A stretch of 7,359 nucleotides of DNA from assembly GCA_012510935.1 (NCBI GenBank), contig JAAZHB010000215.1, positions 1 through 7,359 of the forward strand, written 5' to 3'. The notes beneath the pieces were generated by a model. That model worked only from the letters and a program-made list of their open reading frames with translations, was not told the DNA's origin and made no database searches. A program made the translations under genes and the position numbers. The DNA is from Clostridiales bacterium (GTDB lineage Bacteria; Bacillota_A; Clostridia; Peptostreptococcales; Anaerovoracaceae). Below, one piece after another: positions 1 to 5,737 of the stretch; position 1 is the first letter of the stretch, and each line of letters opens with the position of its first letter.

Positions 1-3
1 CCA

Positions 4-89
4 TTAAATTTCTACTAAGTGTAGATGAGTTGTGTTAAATTGAATGATGCTGAGGCTGGAATAAGCTTAAATTTCTACTAAGTGTAGAT
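4..89 (+). CRISPR. Type V-A (Cas12a) CRISPR array, leader-distal end
   Basis: Two copies of the Cas12a crRNA handle AATTTCTACTAAGTGTAGAT lie at 7-26 and 70-89. Identity extends three bases further 5' (4-26 and 67-89). Each contains the TCTAC/GTAGA stem with a TAAGT loop that forms the Cas12a pseudoknot handle. The period is 63 nt, which fits a 36-nt repeat plus a 27-nt spacer. The complete repeat would then be 54-89 and the spacer 27-53. The bases just 5' of the shared core differ (CCA at 1-3, AGC at 64-66), so one repeat is degenerate in its 5' part, as is common for a terminal repeat. In type V-A the handle precedes the spacer, so the array is transcribed rightward and its leader and cas12a/cas4/cas1/cas2 should lie left of the window. 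No third repeat follows 89, so this is the old end of the array. Confidence 0.93.
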
Positions 90-100
90 TATTATGATAA

Positions 101-132
101 AAGACCCCTGGATATTTTTGTCTAGGGGTCTT
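101..132. terminator. 12-bp inverted repeat just after the CRISPR array, possible terminator
   Basis: AAGACCCCTGGA (101-112) pairs with TCTAGGGGTCTT (121-132), with one G.T wobble, around the 8-nt loop 113-120. It begins 11 nt after the last repeat. There is no T-tract after it on the plus strand (AGTATAG follows). On the minus strand a short TTTT follows the stem. It could end or protect the array transcript as a stable 3' hairpin, or be a weak terminator for leftward transcription. The stem is clear; its role is inferred. Confidence 0.45.
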
Positions 133-184
133 AGTATAGTAGATATTCTATCAGAGTTGGGTATATTTAGCTAATTATATGTTG

Positions 185-190
185 TATAAT
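185..190 (+). promoter_or_regulatory. Possible -10 box for the small membrane protein gene
   Basis: A perfect TATAAT lies 42 nt upstream of the ATG at 233. No good -35 hexamer is seen at 16-18 bp spacing, so the call rests on the -10 and the position. Confidence 0.3.
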
Positions 191-232
191 TGAATCAAGA
201 CTTTTATTGGATTGACAACAAAAGGAGCAACC

Positions 233-406
233 ATGAAAAAATACTACAGCTACATTGCAGTTTTCTTGTATGCATTAGCTACAATCCTATACATCGCATC
301 AATTCTTTCTGGTGAGAATCGAACAATATTAATTTGTTTTGGCTCGGCGGCAATGTGTTTTGGTGCGGTTCTTACTATTGAAGCAAATAAGGATAACAAG
401 AAATAG
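233..406 (+). CDS. Small two-helix membrane protein, unknown function
   Basis: A 57-residue protein not recognised as a named family. It has a Lys-Lys N-terminus, a hydrophobic segment at about residues 5-26, a short polar turn with GENR at about 27-30, a second hydrophobic segment at about 32-49, and a charged KDNKK tail. This predicts a hairpin in the cytoplasmic membrane with both ends probably inside. The ATG at 233 is preferred over an in-frame TTG at 212 because AAAGGAG (221-227) sits 5-6 nt upstream of it. The gene stands alone between the CRISPR array and a terminator at 456-484, and it converges on rtcB. Two-helix proteins of this size occur both as ordinary orphan membrane proteins and as toxins or defence accessories. 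Nothing in the sequence distinguishes these. Confidence 0.7.
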   Translation: MKKYYSYIAVFLYALATILYIASILSGENRTILICFGSAAMCFGAVLTIEANKDNKK

Positions 407-455
407 AATAATATTCCGATAAGATCGCGAGATATTATTATTTTGGCAATAACAC

Positions 456-484
456 AAAAGGACACCTTGCGGTGTCCTTTTCTT
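456..484. terminator. Bidirectional intrinsic terminator between the small gene and rtcB
   Basis: AAAAGGACACC (456-466) pairs perfectly with GGTGTCCTTTT (471-481) around the TTGC loop. A T-rich tail follows on the plus strand (TTTTCTT), and the A-run gives TTTTGTGTT on the minus strand. It sits between convergent genes, so it can end both the small-protein transcript and the slipin-rtcB transcript. Confidence 0.88.
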
Positions 485-502
485 GTACATCTTGAAAGTC
501 GC

Positions 503-1594
503 CTACCGCTCTGCTGCCTTGAAATTATAAATCGGCTTAATCTGTTCGACTATCTCGGCTGTAGGTTCGATTTGTTCAACAATTTCGGACATACTTTTGT
601 ATGCCATAGGGGACTCGTCGAGCGTTTTTTGCTTTACACAAGTTGAGTATATGCCTTGCATTTCTTCGCGAAATTTTTCCAAAGAAAGATTTGCAAACGC
701 TTGTGTTCTGCTCATAAGCCTCCCAGCACCATGAGGGGCAGAAAAGTTCCAGTTTGGATTGCCCTTGCCAATGCAAATAAGGCTGCCATCACGCATGTTG
801 ATTGGGATTAGAAGCTTTTCACCATCTTTCGCGGAGACTGAACCTTTACGAAGAATCATAGAATCAGTATCAATATAATTATGAATAGTCGTAAATTCAT
901 CTACTTTGGTATAATTCATTTCTGCAAGTATTTCATCCATCATAGCTTTACGATTTAAGGTCGCAAAATGTTGTACTATATGCATATCTTCAATGTAATT
1001 ATCAAATAGTTGACCCTCAATATATGATAGATCTTTAGATATATCAATTTTTTGACCTTGATTCTGATAATAATTTGCAACTTCATATCCGAGGTGACGG
1101 CTGCCTGAATGGATAACAATATATAATTCACCCGACTTAGAACGGTCTACTTCAATAAAGTGGTTTCCACCACCTAGTGTTCCGATGCTATTTTTTGCTC
1201 TTTCTAGATTCACATGCGAAGCACAATTAAGTTCATTTAAATCGATATGACTATTGTAGCTGTGAGGTTCTTTCCTGACTTTCTGTCCGGAAGGAATGGT
1301 GCTGTGAATTAGAGCATCAAGTCTTTTGAAATCAATTTCGGTCTCTGCAATTTTTACAGTTTCCATCCCGCAACCAATATCAACGCCGACCATTCCAGGC
1401 ACTACTTTATCGGTGATGGTCATTGTAGTGCCAATGGTACAGCCTTTACCTGCATGAACATCAGGCATAATTCTTATTTTATTATCTTTGAATGCTTTTT
1501 CATCACACATTATTTGAATCTGATTAGAGGATGTCTCCGCTAACTCAGAAGTAAAACAAATGGCTGTGTTATATTTGCCTTTTATTTCTATCAT
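503..1594 (-). CDS. rtcB: RtcB family RNA ligase (3'-phosphate/5'-OH RNA splicing ligase)
   Basis: RtcB seals RNA ends carrying 2',3'-cyclic phosphate or 3'-phosphate to 5'-OH ends, using GTP and Mn2+ through a guanylated histidine. The 363-residue protein keeps the family motifs: MPDVHAGKG at about 43-51, GVDIGCGM with metal ligands D72 and C75, GGGNHFIEVD with N144 and H145, VIHSGSR with H162, IHNY with H238, and APHGAGR with H288, the likely guanylated histidine. It is shorter than E. coli RtcB (about 408), as expected of the bacterial short form. The start is at 1594, not the in-frame ATG at 1606, because GGAGGG (1599-1604) lies inside that extension at the right distance. The protein then begins MIEIKGKYN, typical of the family. 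It lies 20 nt after the slipin stop, so the two are one operon, ending at 456-484. The C-terminal tail carries an 8-residue tandem echo, EIVEQIEP then EIVEQIKP. Confidence 0.96.
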   Translation of the reverse strand: MIEIKGKYNTAICFTSELAETSSNQIQIMCDEKAFKDNKIRIMPDVHAGKGCTIGTTMTITDKVVPGMVGVDIGCGMETVKIAETEIDFKRLDALIHSTIPSGQKVRKEPHSYNSHIDLNELNCASHVNLERAKNSIGTLGGGNHFIEVDRSKSGELYIVIHSGSRHLGYEVANYYQNQGQKIDISKDLSYIEGQLFDNYIEDMHIVQHFATLNRKAMMDEILAEMNYTKVDEFTTIHNYIDTDSMILRKGSVSAKDGEKLLIPINMRDGSLICIGKGNPNWNFSAPHGAGRLMSRTQAFANLSLEKFREEMQGIYSTCVKQKTLDESPMAYKSMSEIVEQIEPTAEIVEQIKPIYNFKAAER

Positions 1595-1614
1595 CTTTCC
1601 CTCCATTTTTTGAC

Positions 1615-2718
1615 TTAGACCTTGCTAGACTGGAGAAGTCCTACAAGTTGTGAGAGAACATCTGAATTTCCGTTTAGGTTGATATTACCGACATTCTCAC
1701 AAATGCGTTCGATGTGCTCTAGCTCCTTGAGCTTGAATAAAGTAGTGTTTTCATCCATGAGCTTTGCTGTGTTGAGAAGAGAACGGGTCGAAGCCACCTC
1801 TTCTCGACGAGTAATGACATTTGCCTGAGAGCGTTTCTCTGCAATAAGCACGGTATTCATGATTTCGCGAATTTCGCCAGGGAGAATTATATCTTTGACA
1901 CCAGCATCTTTGAAGTCAACATAGAAGTCAGCTTCTTTAGCCTTGAGTTGCTCAAATACATAATCCGAAATATCAGTTTTATTAGCAAGAATATCATCGA
2001 GCTTTTGACTGCCGACATAGTCACGAAGTGCCAGCTGAACAGCAACATGAATTTGCTCTCTATAGTCATCAACTTCGGTAAGTATCTTCACATAATCGGT
2101 AATGCGATAGTTGCATATGAAATTAATGCGCAAAGCTACCTTATCTAGTGTCATAATTTCTTGACCAGAAATATTCATGCTTGTAAGTCTTGTATCAATC
2201 ATGTCAATCCCAATATTTACATTTGTTTTCCAGAAATAGTATGTACCGGGTTCAAGGATTTCAACAAGCTTCATATCATAATATAGTCTAGCTTTCTGAT
2301 ATTCTGCGACTTCAACTTTCTGGTAAAGCTGGCGCGAAATTAAAGGTAGAATATTTTTAGGAAAGTCACCACATAATTTTGGATCAGTGATATCGTATAA
2401 TTTAAATTCATGAGAACCAAGGGCATTCCAGAAGGCAAACTTTCCCTTTAAATAAAAATCGCAATATTTTCCATCTATGTAGTGCAATGCTATTTGATTG
2501 TCCTGAATATCAATCACAGAAGTCTTGTTTGCAATTTCTGGATCAGATAAGAGGGTATCTAGTGTGCAGTCATATGAATAAAGATAGTGCTCGATTCCTT
2601 CTACCTCAATTTTCCTATCACCATATTCATAATATTTACCGGCATTCAGAAGCTTCTTAAAACGTCCACTCTTGAAAAGGTATCCTATTTCATTTTCATT
2701 AATGATAATTTTATTCAT
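1615..2718 (-). CDS. Slipin-like SPFH (stomatin/band 7) protein of the RtcB-associated type
   Basis: A 367-residue protein. Residues about 145-300 form an SPFH/band 7 core: EILEPGTYYFW, DMIDTRLTSMNISGQEIMT, the LALRDYVG helix at 229-236, KDAGVKDIILPGEIREIMN, and AEKRSQANVITRREEVASTRSLLNTA, the conserved start of the C-terminal helix. A coiled-coil-like segment follows at about 285-343. Unlike classic stomatins there is no N-terminal membrane helix. Instead the first 145 residues hold two more beta-hairpin modules resembling the SPFH start (SGRFKKLLNAGKYYEYG, and KYCDFYLKGKFAFWNALG). SPFH proteins oligomerise and scaffold other proteins. Slipins recur next to RtcB and RNA-repair genes, but their molecular job there is not settled. 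The start has a strong AGGAGG site (2727-2732 on the plus strand), 8 nt upstream. It is the first gene of the slipin-rtcB operon and follows the long structured gap. Confidence 0.87.
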   Translation of the reverse strand: MNKIIINENEIGYLFKSGRFKKLLNAGKYYEYGDRKIEVEGIEHYLYSYDCTLDTLLSDPEIANKTSVIDIQDNQIALHYIDGKYCDFYLKGKFAFWNALGSHEFKLYDITDPKLCGDFPKNILPLISRQLYQKVEVAEYQKARLYYDMKLVEILEPGTYYFWKTNVNIGIDMIDTRLTSMNISGQEIMTLDKVALRINFICNYRITDYVKILTEVDDYREQIHVAVQLALRDYVGSQKLDDILANKTDISDYVFEQLKAKEADFYVDFKDAGVKDIILPGEIREIMNTVLIAEKRSQANVITRREEVASTRSLLNTAKLMDENTTLFKLKELEHIERICENVGNINLNGNSDVLSQLVGLLQSSKV

Positions 2719-2812
2719 AATACAAACCTCCTGTGGTTGATTTTATATAATAGTTTTTAAGTAAAGCGTTTATCCCATTATCTATGCCTACTTGGCAACA
2801 ACATGAACACAG

Positions 2813-2827
2813 TGAGAATGATTCTCA
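2813..2827. promoter_or_regulatory. 7-1-7 palindrome resembling a Fur/PerR-family operator
   Basis: TGAGAATGATTCTCA is a perfect 7-1-7 inverted repeat, extending to 17 bp with the flanking G and C (2812-2828). It differs from the Fur-type 7-1-7 consensus TGATAATNATTATCA by one base in each half. It lies about 95-105 bp upstream of the slipin start. It could equally be an RNA hairpin within the structured gap, so the operator role is tentative. Confidence 0.35.
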
Positions 2828-2980
2828 CATGGTTGACATTAGCTAAGCGTACCTTGCGGCTGTAAAATTAAGTGCAGTAAGGAAGAGAAGCGGAGAATTA
2901 CTTCGTAGCTTATCGTCTTAGCACACGGTACCCTTTCGCAGACAGAGCGTGGTTGGCATTGCATAGGAACAGAAGATCAC

Positions 2981-3019
2981 TTGATGTAGTATTTCTCTTG
3001 CGAGAAGACCAAACATCAA
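2981..3019 (-). repeat. Hairpin with a GNRA tetraloop on the minus strand
   Basis: The outer stem TTGATGT (2981-2987) pairs with ACATCAA (3013-3019), 7 bp. The inner stem TTCTC (2993-2997) pairs with GAGAA (3002-3006), 5 bp. The 4-nt loop reads GCAA on the minus strand, a classic GNRA tetraloop, but only TTGC on the plus strand. This asymmetry suggests the functional RNA is minus-strand. Confidence 0.5.
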
Positions 3020-3090
3020 TTTTCCATGCCAGATAATGGGATTCGCTTTTTATATTATGTAATAACCCAGCAGTCATACATGATGATTGA

Positions 3091-3140
3091 GGTTATAACA
3101 TTTAGGTAGGATTGTTTCCTACGATTCTTGGATATAAACC
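3091..3140. repeat. Nested stem-loop in the intergenic gap
   Basis: GGTTATA (3091-3097) pairs with TATAAACC (3133-3140, one bulge). It encloses a second hairpin, GTAGGA (3106-3111) with TCCTAC (3117-3122). A short GCCG/CGGC hairpin follows at 3144-3156. The structure is visible in the bases; whether it is transcribed is unknown. Confidence 0.45.
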
Positions 3141-3263
3141 CGAGCCGATCAACGGCAAATTCTTTGAAGCAACCTCAGGCATACACTCTGGAATATCCTC
3201 GTGCACCGCTGTGAAAAATATTAAACACATGCTTTGCGTCTTCGGTTAAAGGATAACGAATAA

Positions 3264-3334
3264 AGAAAGAGACTTCACGGAAAAAAACTTGCGAACTTGT
3301 TGTCGATAGCGAATCTCACGAGAAAACTCTTTCT
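3264..3334. repeat. Inverted repeat enclosing a GA-rich stem
   Basis: AGAAAGAG (3264-3271) pairs perfectly with CTCTTTCT (3327-3334). An alternative register pairs GAGACTTC (3269-3276) with GAATCTC (3311-3317, one bulge). It lies just downstream of the WYL terminator on the minus strand. Confidence 0.35.
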
Positions 3335-3340
3335 GTATAA

Positions 3341-3380
3341 TAAAAGAAAAACCTGCAAACTCGTTTAGAGTTCACAGGTT
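3341..3380 (-). terminator. Intrinsic terminator of the WYL operon
   Basis: On the minus strand AACCTGTGAACTC (3380 to 3368) pairs along 13 bp, including two G.U wobbles, with GAGTTTGCAGGTT (3362 to 3350). The TTTCTTTTA tract (3349-3341) follows. The stem overlaps the last codons of the second WYL gene, and its stop codon lies in the loop. Confidence 0.88.
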
Positions 3381-4273
3381 ATTTGGGAAGTAAGTCTTTC
3401 TTTGATAAGGTTTACGAAACTTTCGGGCTCAATGACTTTGATAAAAGGACCATATGATAGAATGCGAATTACTAGTTCGATCTCATCATCTTTCGAGTAA
3501 TTGATCTTAATTCTATAGAGTCTATTATCAATCCTTTGAGCTTCTTTCTCGAAATGTGCAAAGTGCAAGAGGGCTCGCTCAAGCGCATTACGATCATCGA
3601 ACAGCTCTACAGTAACACTTTTCTTCTTGATATGATGACTATTAGGGACCCAATTGAACGGTTTATCATATAGCTGACATTTTAGAATCCTTCCAAGATT
3701 GATGATATGACCGTGCTTTGAACCAGATGCAATAAGTCTGAATTTGTCATCTTTCTCAGAATATTCAAGGTGCTCTGGCATAACAACGAAATTGGTACAT
3801 GTACCTTTGCGGTTTTTGATGACAATTCGGAGAGCTTTTTGATTCTTTATGGAAGCAAGAATGAGTTTAAAGATGGCAATATATTCAGGGTCTTCAAATG
3901 AATCACCATCCGAGTATTTATCAAAAATATGTAGATCTTCTGGCGTAAACAGAGGTTCAATACCATCGAGTCCTGAAAAATCAATATCAAATAACTTTAT
4001 TCGAGAGTCCAGAGAAATCGCTTTGAGCCATTTCTTTTGCAAGATTGTAAGTGGCATTGTTGGCGTGTTCTTGATAGTGGTCGTTCCATCTGTTTTAAGG
4101 AGTTGCCATTTCTCATTAGCCAAGGCCGATTCAATTGTAAGGAAACTTTCTGAAAAAGCTTTATCTTCGATAATTTGGCGAAGGCTTTTAGCTGTGATGT
4201 GACCTTCAGTTGCGGATGTAAGGATTTGCGCAATTGCGTTATAATATGCACTGTATACTTCATTAAAAATCAT
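3365..4273 (-). CDS. Second WYL-domain protein, probable partner regulator
   Basis: A 302-residue protein. Residues about 145-203 fit a WYL domain (KALRIVIKNRKG, a VVMPEHLEYSE strand pair, then FRLIASGSKHGHIINLGRILKCQLYD). The name-giving W-Y-L position reads F-R-L. Residues about 215-295 fit the C-terminal WCX extension, with a kinked ILSYGPFIKVIEPE motif. The N-terminus (about 1-70) resembles a weak winged helix: helices at about 5-20, 28-36 and 42-55, then a QLLKTDGTTTIKN wing. DNA binding is therefore uncertain. WYL domains studied so far bind nucleic-acid or nucleotide ligands and control DNA binding, as in PafBC and DriD. The ATG overlaps the upstream WYL gene by 4 nt and has GGAGGTGA about 6 nt upstream, so the two are translationally coupled and probably act together as a heteromer. 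Confidence 0.82.
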   Translation of the reverse strand: MIFNEVYSAYYNAIAQILTSATEGHITAKSLRQIIEDKAFSESFLTIESALANEKWQLLKTDGTTTIKNTPTMPLTILQKKWLKAISLDSRIKLFDIDFSGLDGIEPLFTPEDLHIFDKYSDGDSFEDPEYIAIFKLILASIKNQKALRIVIKNRKGTCTNFVVMPEHLEYSEKDDKFRLIASGSKHGHIINLGRILKCQLYDKPFNWVPNSHHIKKKSVTVELFDDRNALERALLHFAHFEKEAQRIDNRLYRIKINYSKDDEIELVIRILSYGPFIKVIEPESFVNLIKERLTSQITCEL

Positions 4274-5577
4274 ACCTTATCACCTCCATTTTGTCCGAAT
4301 GGTTCCGCCGAGTTATTATCGGATAGAGTATCGTCAATTAGCGAATTATTTTCGCTCACACCATATATTTGGTACATTAAATTTAGGTCATATTTGAACT
4401 GTTCTTCAACATTCTTATTTGAGAAATCTATACTTTCAATACGGCAGATAAAGGTTCTTATCCACGGAACGAGCTCCATACTGTCATAGACATCTGCGCT
4501 AAAGCAACTTGTATTCTTGTTAATTCGGACAACTTGACCGAAACGTTTCTCTCTCTCCAATCGATTGTGAATGTAATGTTCATCATCAGAATACTTCACT
4601 GTAAACTCTACATGTTCAAGGTTTTCATCATTTGTTCGAGTGCTTACACCCCATATTCTAGGTTGCATCATTTTAAAATCTATTAATAATCTTTCATAGT
4701 CATTACTCTTTTCGAGAACCTCTAGCGAACAGATATTATCAATACGAAAAGCACCAAGCTTTTGGTGCTTAGATGAATAGGCCATTAGATATTGACGCCC
4801 AGTTTGAACGCTTACATAGATTTTCAAAGGCGTAAGATTATCAATAATATATACCATCTTCTTACGATTGATTATTGTAATTTGAATTAGTTGTTTTTTG
4901 TGCAATGCATCCAACAATGAACAAAGAATCTCACTATCTAGAGCACTAGTGATGTAGTGGTGCTTAAACTTAAAAACATCTCTGTGGTCAGCAACTTTAT
5001 CTAGTAGAAAAGAACCAATAACTCCGCAAGGTGCGACTTCTGAATAAAAATCAAGTACATCATTGCTCAAAACCGTTTCATCACTTGAACGGTAATAGAG
5101 CATCGTTTTACCGTATTTTTCTTTACAAAGAAGTCCTTGCTTAACATATTCGTTTAGCTTTTTTCGGACTGTGGATTCGTCAAAGGTCTTAGGCTCTTTA
5201 AAACAAGAAAGATATCTGTCAATTTCTCCAGTAATCTCAGTTAGTGATAGGCAAGCTTCTGTACTATTTATAATGTCAAAAATAATAAAGTGGAGTGTTA
5301 TGTCCCCATCTGTGAAGGTTTTAGCTTTCCAGGCTTTGTATAGTGGGTTATGTTGAGAATGTCGGCTATCAATGGAAAGAAAAATGCTCTTTCCATCTGC
5401 ACACTGTCTAAAGTACATGTAATCGCCAAGCCAACTTTCGATTCTTCGACGCTCATCATCATATGAACGCAAGCTTTTTGCATTGAAGTCATCACGGCTC
5501 TTGAATCCATATACATAAAATTCACGCATGTAGTCGCGAATTTTCTCAAAATTCTTTATTAATTCATTATAAGCCAT
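4270..5577 (-). CDS. WYL-domain transcriptional regulator with winged HTH
   Basis: A 435-residue protein. A probable winged HTH lies at about 110-165: SLTEITGEIDRYL, then ESTVRKKLNEYVKQGLLCKEKYGKTMLYY with a recognition helix and wing. The WYL domain is at about 235-290, including LKIYVSVQTGRQYLMAYS, where the W of the triad is Q and YL is kept. A WCX-like domain at about 322-385 contains VEFTVKYS and the aromatic FICRIESIDF end. Residues 1-105 form an extra N-terminal region with a DDERRRIESWLGDYMYF helix. The tail (about 405-435) is polar and likely disordered. The start at 5577 is chosen over an in-frame ATG at 5610 because AGAAAGGAAG lies at the right distance before it. It is the first gene of the two-gene WYL operon beside slipin-rtcB and divergent from thiC. 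The likely role is sensing damage-related nucleic acids and controlling the RNA-repair genes and itself. Confidence 0.85.
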   Translation of the reverse strand: MAYNELIKNFEKIRDYMREFYVYGFKSRDDFNAKSLRSYDDERRRIESWLGDYMYFRQCADGKSIFLSIDSRHSQHNPLYKAWKAKTFTDGDITLHFIIFDIINSTEACLSLTEITGEIDRYLSCFKEPKTFDESTVRKKLNEYVKQGLLCKEKYGKTMLYYRSSDETVLSNDVLDFYSEVAPCGVIGSFLLDKVADHRDVFKFKHHYITSALDSEILCSLLDALHKKQLIQITIINRKKMVYIIDNLTPLKIYVSVQTGRQYLMAYSSKHQKLGAFRIDNICSLEVLEKSNDYERLLIDFKMMQPRIWGVSTRTNDENLEHVEFTVKYSDDEHYIHNRLEREKRFGQVVRINKNTSCFSADVYDSMELVPWIRTFICRIESIDFSNKNVEEQFKYDLNLMYQIYGVSENNSLIDDTLSDNNSAEPFGQNGGDKV

Positions 5578-5698
5578 GGTAGCTTCCTTTCTGTATGATG
5601 CTTGCTGCATTTTTAAGGATTAATGCTAGAATTCTAATAGTGGCAATAGCGTGAAATTACCTCATCTCTTTAGTTGAAGTAATAATATCACAGATGTG

Positions 5699-5712
5699 TC
5701 AACTACTGTAGT
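5699..5712. promoter_or_regulatory. Candidate operator palindrome at the WYL operon start
   Basis: ACTACTGTAGT (5702-5712) is a perfect 5-1-5 palindrome covering the inferred start point and part of the -10 box of the WYL promoter. The adjacent TCAACTA (5699-5705) also pairs with TAGTTGA (5671-5677), giving a second, wider inverted repeat around CACAGATGTG. This is a plausible autoregulatory site; no binding data can be read from sequence. Confidence 0.3.
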
Positions 5713-5737
5713 ATAACAAGAAATAGTCCGCTTGCAA
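5710..5737 (-). promoter_or_regulatory. Promoter of the WYL operon (extended -10)
   Basis: Minus strand: -35 TTGCAA (5737-5732), a 16-bp spacer, and -10 TATACT (5715-5710) preceded by TG one base upstream (TGTTATACT), an extended -10. The transcript would start near 5703, leaving a leader of about 125 nt before the ATG at 5577. The -35 is palindromic and shared with the divergent promoter. Confidence 0.55.

Larger units (their letters stand above)
2763..3049 (-). ncRNA. Candidate structured RNA or MITE-like element bounded by an 18-bp stem
   Basis: ATCCCATTATCT (2772-2783) is fully complementary to AGATAATGGGAT (3031-3042). AAAGCG (2763-2768) pairs with CGCTTT (3044-3049) across a small internal loop, giving 18 bp around 247 nt. 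Inside are a long-range stem of GCTAAGCG (2842-2849) with CGTCTTAGC (2914-2922, one bulge), the hairpin 2981-3019, and the palindromic hairpin 2812-2828 with flanking CAACATG/CATGGTTG. The minus strand is preferred because the 2981-3019 hairpin then has a GCAA (GNRA) tetraloop and because the flanking genes run that way. No U-tract terminator follows on the minus strand. On the plus strand five T follow the stem. The alternative is a decayed miniature inverted-repeat element; no target duplication was seen. Confidence 0.4.
2719..3364. other. 646-bp gap without a convincing gene; rich in inverted repeats
   Basis: No open frame here has both a ribosome binding site and recognisable protein features. 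The minus strand has several stretches free of stops (for example 2910-3077 and about 3113-3250), but none starts credibly. The stretch contains the 18-bp long-range stem 2763-3049, nested hairpins, the palindrome at 2813-2827, and hairpins at 3091-3140, 3144-3156 and 3264-3334. It begins after the terminator of the WYL operon and ends at the slipin ribosome binding site. It must therefore hold the slipin-rtcB promoter unless readthrough is substantial. A TATTATATAAAAT stretch at about 2738-2753 (minus) is -10-like but has no clear -35. Confidence 0.75.

Noticed and set aside
27..53. Self-targeting by the CRISPR spacer within this window
   Set aside because: Only short chance matches (about 8 bases near 5594) were seen; there is no protospacer here.
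2737..2751. TATAAT at 2746-2751 as a plus-strand promoter for the structured element
   Set aside because: There is no -35 at normal spacing, and an AT-rich leader before slipin explains it.
3031..3055. Plus-strand intrinsic terminator (stem arm followed by TTTTT)
   Set aside because: The partner arm is 250 nt away, so this is not a local terminator hairpin, and no plus-strand promoter with a good -35 was found upstream.
2910..3077. Minus-strand 55-codon open frame inside the gap, with a plausible amino-acid mix
   Set aside because: It has no ribosome binding site, no recognisable family, and overlaps the long-range stem and the GNRA hairpin. It is too short to exclude chance.
3088..3335. 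Minus-strand stop-free stretches in two or three frames that could be read as a frameshifted pseudogene
   Set aside because: No family was recognised in any frame, and the stretches could be chance in stem-rich DNA. A translated database search would decide; it is kept only as an alternative to the RNA reading.
3849..4202. Plus-strand open frame opposite the second WYL gene
   Set aside because: It is an antisense shadow with no ribosome binding site and no recognisable domain.
5687..5702. TTGACA on the minus strand as the -35 of the WYL promoter
   Set aside because: The hexamer is perfect, but no -10-like sequence lies at 16-18 bp. The TTGCAA/TGTTATACT pair further upstream is better spaced.
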